Source of the DNA: Phenylobacterium haematophilum
GTDB lineage: Bacteria; Pseudomonadota; Alphaproteobacteria; Caulobacterales; Caulobacteraceae
DNA: 64,000 bases
Assembly: GCF_014196295.1 (NCBI RefSeq)
Contig: NZ_JACIDK010000001.1
Coordinates: forward strand, 1-64,000
Reading direction: 5' to 3'
Shown: positions 15,346 to 23,620 of the stretch, piece by piece
Position numbering within the stretch: position 1 is the first letter of the stretch
Layout of the letters: every line of letters starts with the position of its first letter
Notes under the pieces: model-generated
The model's input: only the letters and a program-made list of their open reading frames with translations
Databases searched by the model: none
Told to the model about the DNA's origin: nothing
Translations under genes and position numbers: made by a program

Positions 15346-16362
15346 TTGCGTAGCAGCGCATTGAACGTAGCCAACGATTCCGTCGTGGCGGAGGCGCGGG
15401 CGGAATTGGCGATGGAAATCGCCGGACTGGGAACGTTCGAGCGCGATCTGCAATCTGGTTGGATGAGCTTTTCGGACCGGGCGAGCGAGATCTACGGGGT
15501 CGGTGCGGCCATGCCGTGGTCCGACTGGCTTCAAGGGGTGCATGTCGAAGACCGCGCTGGACTGCTGGCGCTGAAGGAACAGATCCTCGTCGACGCCAGC
15601 CTGATCGACTGCGAAGCCGCGTTCCGCTATCGGCGCCTGGACGGGGCCGAGCGCTACATCGTGAAAAGGTTCCGGGTTTTACGCGACGGCGCCGGAACGC
15701 CCGTGCTTGTCGTAGGCGTCATCGCTGACGAAACGCTCCGTAGGGCCGAGGAACTCCGCGGCGCCTGGCTTCTCGCCCAACTCCAGCATCGGATGAAGAA
15801 CGTGATGGCGATGGTCCGGTCGCTCGCGCGACGGACGCTTGAGAACTCGAGCGATCTGGCCGGCTATTTCTCGCACTTCGATGGCCGCCTGAACGCGCTC
15901 GCGCGCGTCCAGAGTGCGCTGGTCCGCCGGGTCGACGAGGGATTGGACGTCGAGGAGATGGTCCGCGAGGAACTCCTTCAGGTCGCCGCGGAAGATGCTC
16001 AAGTCGATGTCAGCGGCCCAGCGGTCCGCTTGCATGGCCCGGCCGCCGAGTACATGGCGCTGACCCTTCACGAACTGGCCGTCAACGCCATGAAGTTCGG
16101 CGCGTTGGCGGTGCAGGGCGGCAAGGTGCTGGCCACCTGGGAGGTCTCACGCGAGGCGGATGGCGAACGTCTTCGGCTGAGCTGGTGCGAGAGCGGCGTC
16201 CCGGCCCTGGCGGCGAACCACACCCGCGTCGGCTTTGGCCGCCAGCTTGTGGAGCTGGGGCTTCCCTATCAGCTGGACGCCAGGACGGCCTTCAAGCTCG
16301 AGCGGGGCGGGTTGCGGTGCGAGCTGGACATCCCGCTCGCAACGGGGGAGGTGCGCGCGTGA
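15346..16362 (+). CDS. PAS-HWE sensor histidine kinase
   Basis: About 338 aa, cytosolic, no membrane segment. A PAS fold occupies residues ~18-135 (EIAGLGTFERDLQSGWMSFS to VVGVIADET). The HWE/HisKA_2 H-box follows: LLAQLQHRMKNVMAMVRSLA with the phospho-His near residue 148. The ATPase region has LTLHELAVNAMKFGAL (N-box) and GFGRQLVELGLPYQL. The start is uncertain: TTG at 15346 has AGAGGG seven bases upstream, and TTG at 15340 is also possible. Its TGA overlaps the GTG of the Crp/Fnr gene, so the two are coupled. Confidence 0.85.
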   Translation: MRSSALNVANDSVVAEARAELAMEIAGLGTFERDLQSGWMSFSDRASEIYGVGAAMPWSDWLQGVHVEDRAGLLALKEQILVDASLIDCEAAFRYRRLDGAERYIVKRFRVLRDGAGTPVLVVGVIADETLRRAEELRGAWLLAQLQHRMKNVMAMVRSLARRTLENSSDLAGYFSHFDGRLNALARVQSALVRRVDEGLDVEEMVREELLQVAAEDAQVDVSGPAVRLHGPAAEYMALTLHELAVNAMKFGALAVQGGKVLATWEVSREADGERLRLSWCESGVPALAANHTRVGFGRQLVELGLPYQLDARTAFKLERGGLRCELDIPLATGEVRA

Positions 16363-17120
16363 GCCTCGTCCGGAGCCGTCCGCCCATCGCCCGCGCGGAT
16401 ATCGTCATCCGGCGTTTGAAGGCCATCGCCCACCTCGGCGACGACGCCGAAGCGTTGTTCGCAAGCCTTTCGGATGTCCATTCGCTCCCCGCCGGGGCCG
16501 AACTGGTCACCGAGCGCGATACGATGGAACGGCCCCGCTATCTGCTCAGCGGCTGGGCCGCCAAGGTGCGCTGGCTGCCCGACGGGCGCCGCCAAATCTT
16601 CAACTTCATGGTGCCGGGCGAGGGGCTCGGCGTCTGCATGCGTCCCAACCCGCTCGCGCTGTCGACGGTCGTGGCGCTGACGCCCCTGCAGTACGTCGAC
16701 GCCGGTCCCGTGCAGCGAGCCCTTCTCAGTGACGACGACCGGTGGAACGACCTGCGCGAAGCCATTCACGTCGCTTCCAGCCTCGGCGAGGCCTACCTGC
16801 TTTCCCAGATCATGCGACTGGGCAGACAGACGGCCTATGAGCGACTGTGCCATCTGCTGCTGGAGATTCGCGACCGGCTGCTGCTCGTCGGCATGGCCAG
16901 CGAAACACATTTCGCGATGCCGATGACTCAGGAAACGCTAGCCGACGCGACGGGGCTCAGCATCGTCCATGTCAATCGCATCCTCCAGCAGCTGCGCCGC
17001 GAACGCCTCCTCGAATTGCAGGCCGGCAAGGCCCACCTTCGCGATCCCGCCGCTCTCGCGGCGATCGCCGATTACAAGGCGCCGCAGCCTTCCGAGGCGG
17101 CTCATCGATTCCGTCATTAA
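16359..17120 (+). CDS. Crp/Fnr family transcriptional regulator
   Basis: A 253-aa regulator with a cyclic-nucleotide-binding-like fold (residues ~40-140; SLPAGAELVTERDTMERPRY, NFMVPGEGLGVCMRPN) and a C-terminal winged helix (QETLADATGLSIVHVNRILQ). The recognition helix lacks the E-xx-SR signature, so it should not bind TTGAT half-sites. Its GTG start overlaps the kinase stop (GTGA). Co-transcription with an HWE kinase and proximity to a single-domain receiver suggest one signalling pathway; target genes cannot be read from the sequence. Confidence 0.85.
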   Translation: MSLVRSRPPIARADIVIRRLKAIAHLGDDAEALFASLSDVHSLPAGAELVTERDTMERPRYLLSGWAAKVRWLPDGRRQIFNFMVPGEGLGVCMRPNPLALSTVVALTPLQYVDAGPVQRALLSDDDRWNDLREAIHVASSLGEAYLLSQIMRLGRQTAYERLCHLLLEIRDRLLLVGMASETHFAMPMTQETLADATGLSIVHVNRILQQLRRERLLELQAGKAHLRDPAALAAIADYKAPQPSEAAHRFRH

Positions 17121-17133
17121 CATGGGTGAATGC
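17117..17133 (+). repeat. 17-bp element TTAACATGGGTGAATGC, copy 1
   Basis: TTAACATGGGTGAATGC overlaps the Crp/Fnr stop and the first possible ATG of the receiver gene. A copy with a single difference lies 540 bases downstream before the next kinase gene. Shared promoter or regulatory element is the simplest reading. Confidence 0.4.
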
Positions 17134-17582
17134 CGCCGTCCGGCTTAGGCGGCAAAGGTCCCGACGTGTGCACGGACGGCGGGGGAATTTGGCGGAATCG
17201 ACAATCGGCGCTCGCCGGGCTGGCGGGGCGGCGCGTGCTCGTGGTCGAAGACGATTGGCTGTTGGCTAGCGAGATCGTCAGGCTCCTGGAATCCGCCAAC
17301 TGTCGGGTGATCGGTCCGGCGCCCACTGTGGCGCTGGCGATCGCCCACATCGAGGGCGGCCAGCCTTTCGATGCGGCCCTTCTCGACATCAACCTGCAGG
17401 GCGAGCTGAGCTACGAGGTGGCCGACGTGCTGCTCGCGCGGGGCGTGCGTCTCGCCTTTGTGACCGGTTACCCCAAGACCGTGCTGCCGCGCCGATTTGA
17501 CGGCATTCCGCTGTACGAGAAGCCGTTCGAGCCGCATCGCGTTCTGAGCGGCCTGCTGGCCGACGACGCCGAGCCGGCCTGA
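17130..17582 (+). CDS. Single-domain response regulator (FATGUY-like)
   Basis: Up to 150 aa, essentially one receiver domain. Acidic pocket VLVVEDDWLL (~residue 37), phospho-Asp in AALLDINLQGE, and the conserved Lys in YEKPFEP. The segment LAFVTGYPKTVLP resembles the FxTGY motif of FATGUY-type single-domain receivers that work with HWE/HisKA_2 kinases in the alphaproteobacterial general stress response. There is no output domain. ATG 17130 is the longest start; GTG 17166 has a better-spaced AAAGG and may be the true one. Confidence 0.85.
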   Translation: MPPSGLGGKGPDVCTDGGGIWRNRQSALAGLAGRRVLVVEDDWLLASEIVRLLESANCRVIGPAPTVALAIAHIEGGQPFDAALLDINLQGELSYEVADVLLARGVRLAFVTGYPKTVLPRRFDGIPLYEKPFEPHRVLSGLLADDAEPA

Positions 17583-17656
17583 AAACGTCGTTGATCAGCC
17601 TGCGCAACCAGTTTTGAAGGCGCCGCCAACGCCTTAGCGGAACCGCCGGCGCTCGC

Positions 17657-17673
17657 TTAACATTGGTGAATGC
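17657..17673 (+). repeat. 17-bp element TTAACATTGGTGAATGC, copy 2
   Basis: Differs from the copy at 17117-17133 at one base. It lies 51 bases before the likely GTG start (17724) of the GAF-PAS-HWE kinase gene, so it is more likely a promoter or operator than a coding-start motif. Confidence 0.4.
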
Positions 17674-17723
17674 GTGAGCCCTGCTCGGCGATGTCATGCT
17701 GCAGATCGGCCCTGGAGGTTTCG

Positions 17724-19265
17724 GTGAGCGCTCAGCAGATGGAGGGCGGCGGCGCAGCCGTCGCACCTGTTCTTCCCGCGCCCGCAGCCCGCGGTCTGGA
17801 GGCGCTTCAGGCGCTTTACGACCTGACCGACCGACTGCTGAGGGCCGTCAGCCAGGAAGACATCTTCGAGGCCGCGCTTGACGCCATGGAGCGGGGGTTA
17901 GGTTGCCCGCGGGCCTCGATCCTGCTGTTCGACGAACTGGGCGTCATGCGCTTCGTCGCGTGGCGCGGACTTTCCGACGAGTATCGCGCGGCGGTCGAGG
18001 GCCATACGCCGTGGCGGCCAGGCGAGGAGGGGGCCTTGCCGATTGCGATCGGCGACATCGAGACCTCGGGCGAAGCCGAGGAGCTCAAGGCGACGATCCG
18101 AGGCGAGGGGATCGGCTCGCTGGCCTTTGTTCCGTTGATCTCGGCAGGCGGGGTGATAGGCAAGTTCATGGTCTATCGTCCGACGCCGTACGCGTTTGGT
18201 GACGATGAAGTCCGGCTGGCCTTGACGATCGCGAGACAATTGGGCTTCGCGCTTGAGCGCTATCGGGCTCAGGAAGGCGCCCGGCGCAACGCCGAGCAGT
18301 TCGGAGCCGTCTTCGACAACATCCCGGTGATGATCAAGCTGTTCGAGCCGCAGACAGGTCGGTTGCGGCTGAACTGGGAGTTCACGCGAGCCCTTGGCTG
18401 GACAGGGTCGGAAGCCGCCTCGGTCGACCTGATGACGGAGCTCCTTCCCGACCCTGAGGTTCGCGCCCGGGTGCGCGACAACATGGACCGCTGCGAGCCG
18501 GGATGGTTCGATGTCGCCATGGTGGCGCGGGACGGGCGTCGTCTTGAGACCAGCTGGGCCAATATTCGGCTGTCCGATGGCAGTCAGGTCGGCATAGGCA
18601 TCGACATCACCGAGCGAAAACAGGCCCTCGAGCGGCAACAGCTCCTCCTGCATGAGATGGACCATCGCGTCCGCAATCTCTTCAGCCTGACCAGCAGCAT
18701 GGTCCGGCTCAGCGCACGCGAGCCTGGGGACCGCGCGGGGCTGGCGCGCGACTTGGAAGAGCGCCTCGCGGCCTTGGCGGCCGCCCATGCTCTGACGATG
18801 CGCAAGGACGGCGAGGGGGCGAGCGCCGCCAAGCTTCATCAGCTCATCCGCGCGATCCTCGCCCCCTATCACCGTGGGGATCAGGCGCAGCTCGAAATCG
18901 TCGGACAGGACGTGGCCCTGCGCGGCGAGGCGGGGACCTCGTTCGCCATCCTGATCTATGAGCTGGCGACCAATGCCGCGAAGTACGGGGCGCTGTCCAA
19001 AGCGGGCGGTAAGATCAGGATCGCGACCCGCCGCCGGCCTCACGTTCTGGAACTGGATTGGGAAGAGACCGGCGGGCCGCCCGTCGCCGCCACGTCCTCC
19101 GCCGGCTTCGGAAGCCGCCTCAGTCGCGCCGCTGTAGCCCAGCTGGGGGGCGATCTGCAGCAGATCTGGCGCCCCGAAGGCCTGCAGATCCGCATCTCGG
19201 TCTCGTTGGACCGGTGTCTGCCCGGCGACCGGCTCGGCGACACGGGGATCGCCGCCGCCAGTTAA
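17724..19265 (+). CDS. GAF-PAS-HWE sensor histidine kinase
   Basis: About 513 aa, cytosolic. A GAF domain (residues ~25-185: SQEDIFEAALDAMERGLGCP to LALTIARQLGFALERY) is followed by a PAS domain (~200-310: VFDNIPVMIKLFEPQTGRLR, VGIGIDITERKQ). HisKA_2/HWE H-box: LLLHEMDHRVRNLFSLTSSM. Then the ATPase (ILIYELATNAAKYGALS; FGSRLSRAAVAQLGG). GTG 17724 is chosen because GGAGG lies five bases upstream; ATG 17670 is an alternative. It probably signals to the preceding receiver. The inducing signal is unknown. Confidence 0.87.
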   Translation: MSAQQMEGGGAAVAPVLPAPAARGLEALQALYDLTDRLLRAVSQEDIFEAALDAMERGLGCPRASILLFDELGVMRFVAWRGLSDEYRAAVEGHTPWRPGEEGALPIAIGDIETSGEAEELKATIRGEGIGSLAFVPLISAGGVIGKFMVYRPTPYAFGDDEVRLALTIARQLGFALERYRAQEGARRNAEQFGAVFDNIPVMIKLFEPQTGRLRLNWEFTRALGWTGSEAASVDLMTELLPDPEVRARVRDNMDRCEPGWFDVAMVARDGRRLETSWANIRLSDGSQVGIGIDITERKQALERQQLLLHEMDHRVRNLFSLTSSMVRLSAREPGDRAGLARDLEERLAALAAAHALTMRKDGEGASAAKLHQLIRAILAPYHRGDQAQLEIVGQDVALRGEAGTSFAILIYELATNAAKYGALSKAGGKIRIATRRRPHVLELDWEETGGPPVAATSSAGFGSRLSRAAVAQLGGDLQQIWRPEGLQIRISVSLDRCLPGDRLGDTGIAAAS

Positions 19266-19302
19266 CCCCGTCGCGTCAGGTGCGCCGGCGCGTTCGCGCC
19301 AT

Positions 19303-20730
19303 CTACGGCCCGGGTTCAGGCCCCCGCGCCTGGGCCCGAATCTCGTCGCCGGACGCAAATCCCAGCGCACGGGCGATCCTGGCGTTCCAGTTGTACGGGT
19401 CGGCCCGCACGATCGCCTGGCCGCTCTCGTTGAAGAGCACGGTCTGGTAGAGCAGGCGGACGGGGATGGGTTTGGGCAGGGCGACCGTCTGCTCCTCGCC
19501 TTTGGAACGCGCGCGACGCCATGCGTCGCTCACGCCTTCCTGGGCAGCGACGATGTCGGCGAAGCCCAGGGCGTCCTCGACCCGGACGCAACCATGGCTG
19601 CGCTGCCGCTGAACCTCGCTGAACAGCTGCTTGGCTGGCGTGTCGTGAAGGTAGATGGCGTGCTCGTTGGCCATGTCGAACTTCACCAGACCAAGCGAGT
19701 TGCCCGGCCCCGCGGCCTGAACGATCCAACCATCCTTCCAGGCCATGTTGTTTCGGCGAAGATAGTCTTCACCCTTGGACGCAAGTTCCCTACGCTCGAT
19801 TGAGCGGGGGACGGTCCATGTCGGGTTGGCGACGAGGCGTTGGATGGGCGAGGCGAGTTGGGGCGTCGCCGTATCCGGCTCGCCGACAATGACCCTGCGG
19901 CTGTCGATGATCGCGCCGTCCCGCCAGTAGGTGAGCCGCGCCGCGGCGATGTTGACGTCGATGCGTGTGGCGGGCGGCTCGCGCTCCAGCCACCGCAGGC
20001 GTTCCATGTTGGCCGCAATTTGCCGGGCCCGCTGGCTATCGGTGAGGCTGAGCGCTTCCAGCGTCCGACCGCCGAGCACGCCGTCGGCTTCGAGGCCGTA
20101 GTCGGCCTGCATCCGGCGAACCGCTGCGACGATCGGGCCGCTATAGACAAGGCCTTGCGCCTGGCGGGGCTCCAGGTAGTCGAGGGCGACAAGTTGGGCG
20201 GCGACCGCCGGCAGACGTGGATCGGAGTTTCCCGGCTTGATCGACGCCGACGCCTGGGAGAGTTCCGGGCCGGGACCCGGCCCCTCGCGTTCCAATGCGA
20301 GATAGGCGTCAGAGAGTTTCCGGTAGTAGGCGTCCTGCGGCGCCAGGCCCTCCAACCATGCGTCGACCTTGCGCTCAGCCATGGCCTGCGCCAGTCCTCG
20401 CTTCAGGTCAGGCTCCGGGCGTGGCAGGGTGTAGACCTCGAAGAGCTTATGAGGATCGCTGGCCCCGCGCGCCAGGGCCGAGGCGTAGGCAAGAGCGGTC
20501 TTGGTCAGAGTCGCGTCGTCTTGTCCGCCCCCTGGGCTCGCGAAGGCCAGCCTGTCCAGGCCGTGCGCGCGGCGCTTGTCGATCGCGTCCGCAAGTTGCC
20601 GTGTAAGACCCGCGTCCCACGGCGGCGTCCCCAGCGTCTGGCCGCCAGATCGGTTTGGAGGCGCCTTGGCGTTGCAGCCTAAGAGGGCGAGCGACAAAAC
20701 AAGCGGGGCGACGAACTGAGCTGGGCGCAC
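19303..20730 (-). CDS. L,D-transpeptidase (YcbB/LdtD-like) lipoprotein
   Basis: A 475-aa cell-envelope enzyme with a GTG start and lipoprotein signal (VAPLVLSLALLGC). A long helical region is followed by a peptidoglycan-binding-1 module (LVYSGPIVAAVRRMQADYGL, DGVLGGRTLEALS; ~205-245) and a YkuD catalytic domain (IDVNIAAARLTYWRDG to the end). The active site is QRSHGCVRVEDALGFADIV with the catalytic Cys. It cross-links peptidoglycan through 3-3 bonds. It is monocistronic, next to stress and signalling genes. Confidence 0.9.
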   Translation of the reverse strand: MRPAQFVAPLVLSLALLGCNAKAPPNRSGGQTLGTPPWDAGLTRQLADAIDKRRAHGLDRLAFASPGGGQDDATLTKTALAYASALARGASDPHKLFEVYTLPRPEPDLKRGLAQAMAERKVDAWLEGLAPQDAYYRKLSDAYLALEREGPGPGPELSQASASIKPGNSDPRLPAVAAQLVALDYLEPRQAQGLVYSGPIVAAVRRMQADYGLEADGVLGGRTLEALSLTDSQRARQIAANMERLRWLEREPPATRIDVNIAAARLTYWRDGAIIDSRRVIVGEPDTATPQLASPIQRLVANPTWTVPRSIERRELASKGEDYLRRNNMAWKDGWIVQAAGPGNSLGLVKFDMANEHAIYLHDTPAKQLFSEVQRQRSHGCVRVEDALGFADIVAAQEGVSDAWRRARSKGEEQTVALPKPIPVRLLYQTVLFNESGQAIVRADPYNWNARIARALGFASGDEIRAQARGPEPGP

Positions 20731-20842
20731 GCAAAACTCCTACTGGACAGCGTCAACGCCCAAAGCGGCGCTTGTGCTCCATCTGCGGGGCGACTTGCAG
20801 ACCTGGGGGCGGGGTCCCCATCTAGAGCTCAAGGAGCCGCCG

Positions 20843-21184
20843 ATGATCTCGCCTGCCGTCTTGGGATATCTGCTTGGACTGTTCGCAGTGGGCGCAGTCG
20901 CGTTCATCGTCGGACTGCGCCTGGGCGTGCGGTCGACGGCCCGTCCCCAACCTTCCGAAGATGAGCAGGTCGCCGCAGCGTTTGGCGTGCTGCGCCGGCA
21001 TTTCGAGCGGTGCGCTCTAGCCGAGCTGGAGTCCTCGGGGGCCCCGCTTTGGTCTCCTGACCCCGCGCGCGTCGCCGACCTCAGTCACGGCCTTGAGCGC
21101 GATGTCCCCGCGTTGGTGGGGCGCAATGCGGCCGTGGTGCGCCGTTCTCCAAAAGAACCGCGGACCTACCGCCGCTTACTGTAA
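20843..21184 (+). CDS. Hypothetical membrane-anchored small protein
   Basis: A 113-aa protein with one N-terminal membrane helix (AVLGYLLGLFAVGAVAFIVG, residues 5-24) and a polar cytoplasmic part rich in Glu/Arg. AAGGAGCCGCCG precedes the ATG. No family recognised. It converges on the hemerythrin gene with adjacent stop codons. Confidence 0.6.
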   Translation: MISPAVLGYLLGLFAVGAVAFIVGLRLGVRSTARPQPSEDEQVAAAFGVLRRHFERCALAELESSGAPLWSPDPARVADLSHGLERDVPALVGRNAAVVRRSPKEPRTYRRLL

Positions 21185-21784
21185 TCAGCTGAGCTTGATC
21201 TTTCGCTCGATTTCGGCGCTGGCCTTCTCAGCCTTCTTGCGTCGCTCGAAGACGCTCCGCATGTGCCTCAGGTCGCTGTCGCTCAGCTGCTCTTCGGCGG
21301 CCACGAACTGCTCCTGCTCCTCTTCGCGGATATGATGGAGGTACTCGGCCTTGAGGCCGGCGAACCGTCGCAGCCACCCGGGCGATGACATGTCGCGTGC
21401 GGCGAGATCGGCCAGCATGTCGTCGATCTCCTTGTGCTCGGCGATGGCGTGCCGCGCAAAGTCGGTCGTCTGAGGATCTCGCAGCACGCTCGACCACAGG
21501 GCCTGCTCCTCTGCCGCAGCATGAGCTTTCAGCTCTCGGACGAGCTCCTCGAAGAGTTTCTGACGCTGCTCAGATGCGCCCTGTGTTTCTTCTATCATCG
21601 CCAGCAGGGCGCGGTGACGGTCATGGTCTTCGACCAGGCGCCCGAAGACGTCCGGATCGCCGCGGAAAGTCGTCTTGGGGGTGCTGCCGAGGCGGGCGGG
21701 GATATCTGGCGCGAGGGCCTTGGCCTTGGCCACTGCGGAGGCCTTGGCCTGCGCATCCGTCATCCTGCTGTTCGCCTGCGCCAT
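21185..21784 (-). CDS. Hemerythrin HHE domain protein
   Basis: A 199-aa protein. An Ala/Lys-rich N-terminal tail (to ~45) precedes a hemerythrin-like four-helix bundle with ligand-type residues in VEDHDRHRALLAMIEET, ELKAHAAAEEQALWS, AIAEHKEIDDMLADL and YLHHIREEEQEQFV. It is the second such protein in the stress region. A near-consensus sigma-EcfG promoter lies ~50-75 bases upstream. A di-iron O2/ROS-related role is inferred. Confidence 0.88.
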   Translation of the reverse strand: MAQANSRMTDAQAKASAVAKAKALAPDIPARLGSTPKTTFRGDPDVFGRLVEDHDRHRALLAMIEETQGASEQRQKLFEELVRELKAHAAAEEQALWSSVLRDPQTTDFARHAIAEHKEIDDMLADLAARDMSSPGWLRRFAGLKAEYLHHIREEEQEQFVAAEEQLSDSDLRHMRSVFERRKKAEKASAEIERKIKLS

Positions 21785-21833
21785 CCACGCGCCCTTTCCA
21801 CATGCCGCCCGCCAGAGCCGGGCTGGTGGAGCT

Positions 21834-21858
21834 TACGCAGGCGGGGACCAAAGGTTCC
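21834..21858 (-). promoter_or_regulatory. Candidate sigma-EcfG promoter for the second hemerythrin gene
   Basis: Minus-strand GGAAC (21854-21858), 16-base spacer, CGTA (21834-21837), one mismatch from CGTT. It lies inside the 3' end region just before the receiver-kinase stop at 21875. Confidence 0.45.
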
Positions 21859-21874
21859 GGCAGGCGAATGCGCT

Positions 21875-23050
21875 TCAGCCGGCGAGGCTTGGCGCCCGGT
21901 CCGCCGCCAGTGGCAGGACGAGCGTGAAGCGGGTCTCGTGCCCACAGGAGGACGCGCTCAGCTGGCCGCCGTGCGCCTTGGCGATTTCCGAAGCGATGTG
22001 CAGACCAAGCCCGAGCCCTCCCTGGCTCGGCTGAACCTCGCCGCGCACGAAGGGGTGGAAGAGGCGCTTCATCACCGCCGGCGGAATTGGTTCGCCGCTG
22101 TTGGCGACTGACAGCGTCAGCTGCTCCCCGGCGATCGCCGCGCGCAGCCGAACGGGCGAATGCTCGGCGCCATAGGCCAGGGCGTTCGCCAGCAGGTTCG
22201 AGACCAGCTGGCTGAGCCGGCCCGGGTCGACCGCCGCTCGGGCCGGAAGGTGAAAATCGCACTCGATCAGGCGGTCGGGATGGCTCGTTTCGAGCTCCGC
22301 GACGACTTGGCGTAGGATGGGTTCGAGATCGTGATCCTGGCGTTCGACGGCGATGCCGCCTCCAAGCCGCCCTCTTGCGAAATCCATGACGTCGTCAATC
22401 AGGCCCGCCATACGGTCGGTGCTCGCTTCCATGAGCCGGATGATGTTCTGCCCCTTGTCGCTCAGCGGCTCCTTGCGCAGCAGCCGAGCCGCGCCGCCGA
22501 TCGAGGCGAGGGGATTGCGCAGGTCGTGACCGAGCACCGCAATGAATTGCTCGCGCAGCCGCGCCGTCTCCTGTTCGTGAACGAGTTGGCGGCGCGTCAG
22601 CTGCTCCATGGCCTCCAGCGCCTTGGCGTGCGCCTGGAGTTGATCGCGCTGTTCGGCCAGCTGCTGGCGCTGGCGGTGGAGTTCGAAGAATACGTTGGCC
22701 TTGCTGCGCAGGACGTCGGCTTCGATGGGCTTCTGGATGAAATCGACGGCCCCGGCCTCGTAGCCGCGAAAGCGCCGCCGTCCGTCAGCGCTGCCCGCCG
22801 TGAGGAAGATGATCGGGACATGGCGCGCGCGCGCAGCGCCGCGCATGAATTCGGCGAGTTGGAAGCCGTCCATGTGCGGCATCTGGACATCGACCAAGGC
22901 CAGGGCGAAGTCGTGGACGAGAAGAAGCTCCAGCGCCTCCTCGCCTGAGCGGGCCGAGAGACACTCGAGCCCGTCGCGCCGCAGCAGGGCTTCCAGCGAG
23001 ATGAGGTTCTCGTCCAGGTCGTCGACCAGCAGGAACTTGACGGGCTGCAT
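21875..23050 (-). CDS. Receiver-histidine kinase (REC-HisKA-HATPase)
   Basis: A 391-aa cytosolic protein. An N-terminal receiver (FLLVDDLDENLISLEALL; phospho-Asp in LALVDVQMPHMDGF; Lys in FIQKPIE) is followed by a coiled coil (~125-165), an HisKA domain (FIAVLGHDLRNPLASIGGAA, phospho-His ~180) and an HATPase (LVSNLLANALAYGAEHS; GLGLGLHIASEIAKAHGG). It is the last gene of the hybrid kinase-CheR-CheB operon, three bases after CheB. Such receiver-first kinases typically take signals from the preceding hybrid kinase. Confidence 0.9.
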   Translation of the reverse strand: MQPVKFLLVDDLDENLISLEALLRRDGLECLSARSGEEALELLLVHDFALALVDVQMPHMDGFQLAEFMRGAARARHVPIIFLTAGSADGRRRFRGYEAGAVDFIQKPIEADVLRSKANVFFELHRQRQQLAEQRDQLQAHAKALEAMEQLTRRQLVHEQETARLREQFIAVLGHDLRNPLASIGGAARLLRKEPLSDKGQNIIRLMEASTDRMAGLIDDVMDFARGRLGGGIAVERQDHDLEPILRQVVAELETSHPDRLIECDFHLPARAAVDPGRLSQLVSNLLANALAYGAEHSPVRLRAAIAGEQLTLSVANSGEPIPPAVMKRLFHPFVRGEVQPSQGGLGLGLHIASEIAKAHGGQLSASSCGHETRFTLVLPLAADRAPSLAG

Positions 23051-23053
23051 GAG

Positions 23054-23620
23054 CTATCTGCTCCCCATGGCGATCAGAATGGATGCAAGTTCGGCCAGCC
23101 TAGCCGATCGGGCGGACGGGCACGCCTTGAGCGCTGCGAGCGGCATGGTCGCCACATGGGCGTGGTCTGGGTCTTCCACAAACGCCACGCCGCCGGCCTC
23201 GGCGACAGCCTTGAGGCCGGCCGCGCCGTCGGAGCTGGCGCCGGTCAGAACCACCCCCGCAAGTCCTGGCCCGTACGCGTCCGCGGCGCTCTCGAAAAGG
23301 ACGTCGATCGACGGGCGCGAATGCAGCACGGGCGGGTCGTCCGAGAGCCCGAGCGTGCGGTCCTGCTCAACCAGAAGGTGATAGTCGGCGGGGGCGAAGT
23401 AGATCGTTCCGCCCTCGACCGGTTCCTTGTCTTCGGCTTCACGCACCGGCAGGCGGCACTTGGCTTCGAACAGCGGCACCAGCGCGTTCGTGCGGGCCGG
23501 CGGAACGTGCACCACGATCAGGACCGGCAGCGCGAAGTCCTCCGGCAGCGCCGGCAGGATGGCCGAAAGCGCCTCCACGGCGCCCGCCGACGCGCCCATG
23601 ACGATAGCCTGCGGGATCAT
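23054..23620 (-). CDS. CheB-type methylesterase domain protein (no receiver domain)
   Basis: A 188-aa stand-alone CheB catalytic domain. Catalytic serine in VMGASAGAVEALSAILPALP, His in VLIVVHVPP, and GVVLTGASSDGAAGL carrying the Asp region. It lacks the N-terminal receiver of chemotaxis CheB. Its ATG overlaps the CheR stop (ATGA). Stand-alone CheB/CheR pairs beside large hybrid kinases occur widely outside chemotaxis operons; no MCP, CheA or CheW is present in the window. Confidence 0.9.
   Translation of the reverse strand: MIPQAIVMGASAGAVEALSAILPALPEDFALPVLIVVHVPPARTNALVPLFEAKCRLPVREAEDKEPVEGGTIYFAPADYHLLVEQDRTLGLSDDPPVLHSRPSIDVLFESAADAYGPGLAGVVLTGASSDGAAGLKAVAEAGGVAFVEDPDHAHVATMPLAALKACPSARSARLAELASILIAMGSR

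Noticed and set aside
17640..17665. GGAAC upstream of the GAF-PAS-HWE kinase as a sigma-EcfG -35
   Set aside because: At 16-17 bases downstream the sequence is ACAT/CATT-like rather than CGTT; spacing and -10 do not agree.
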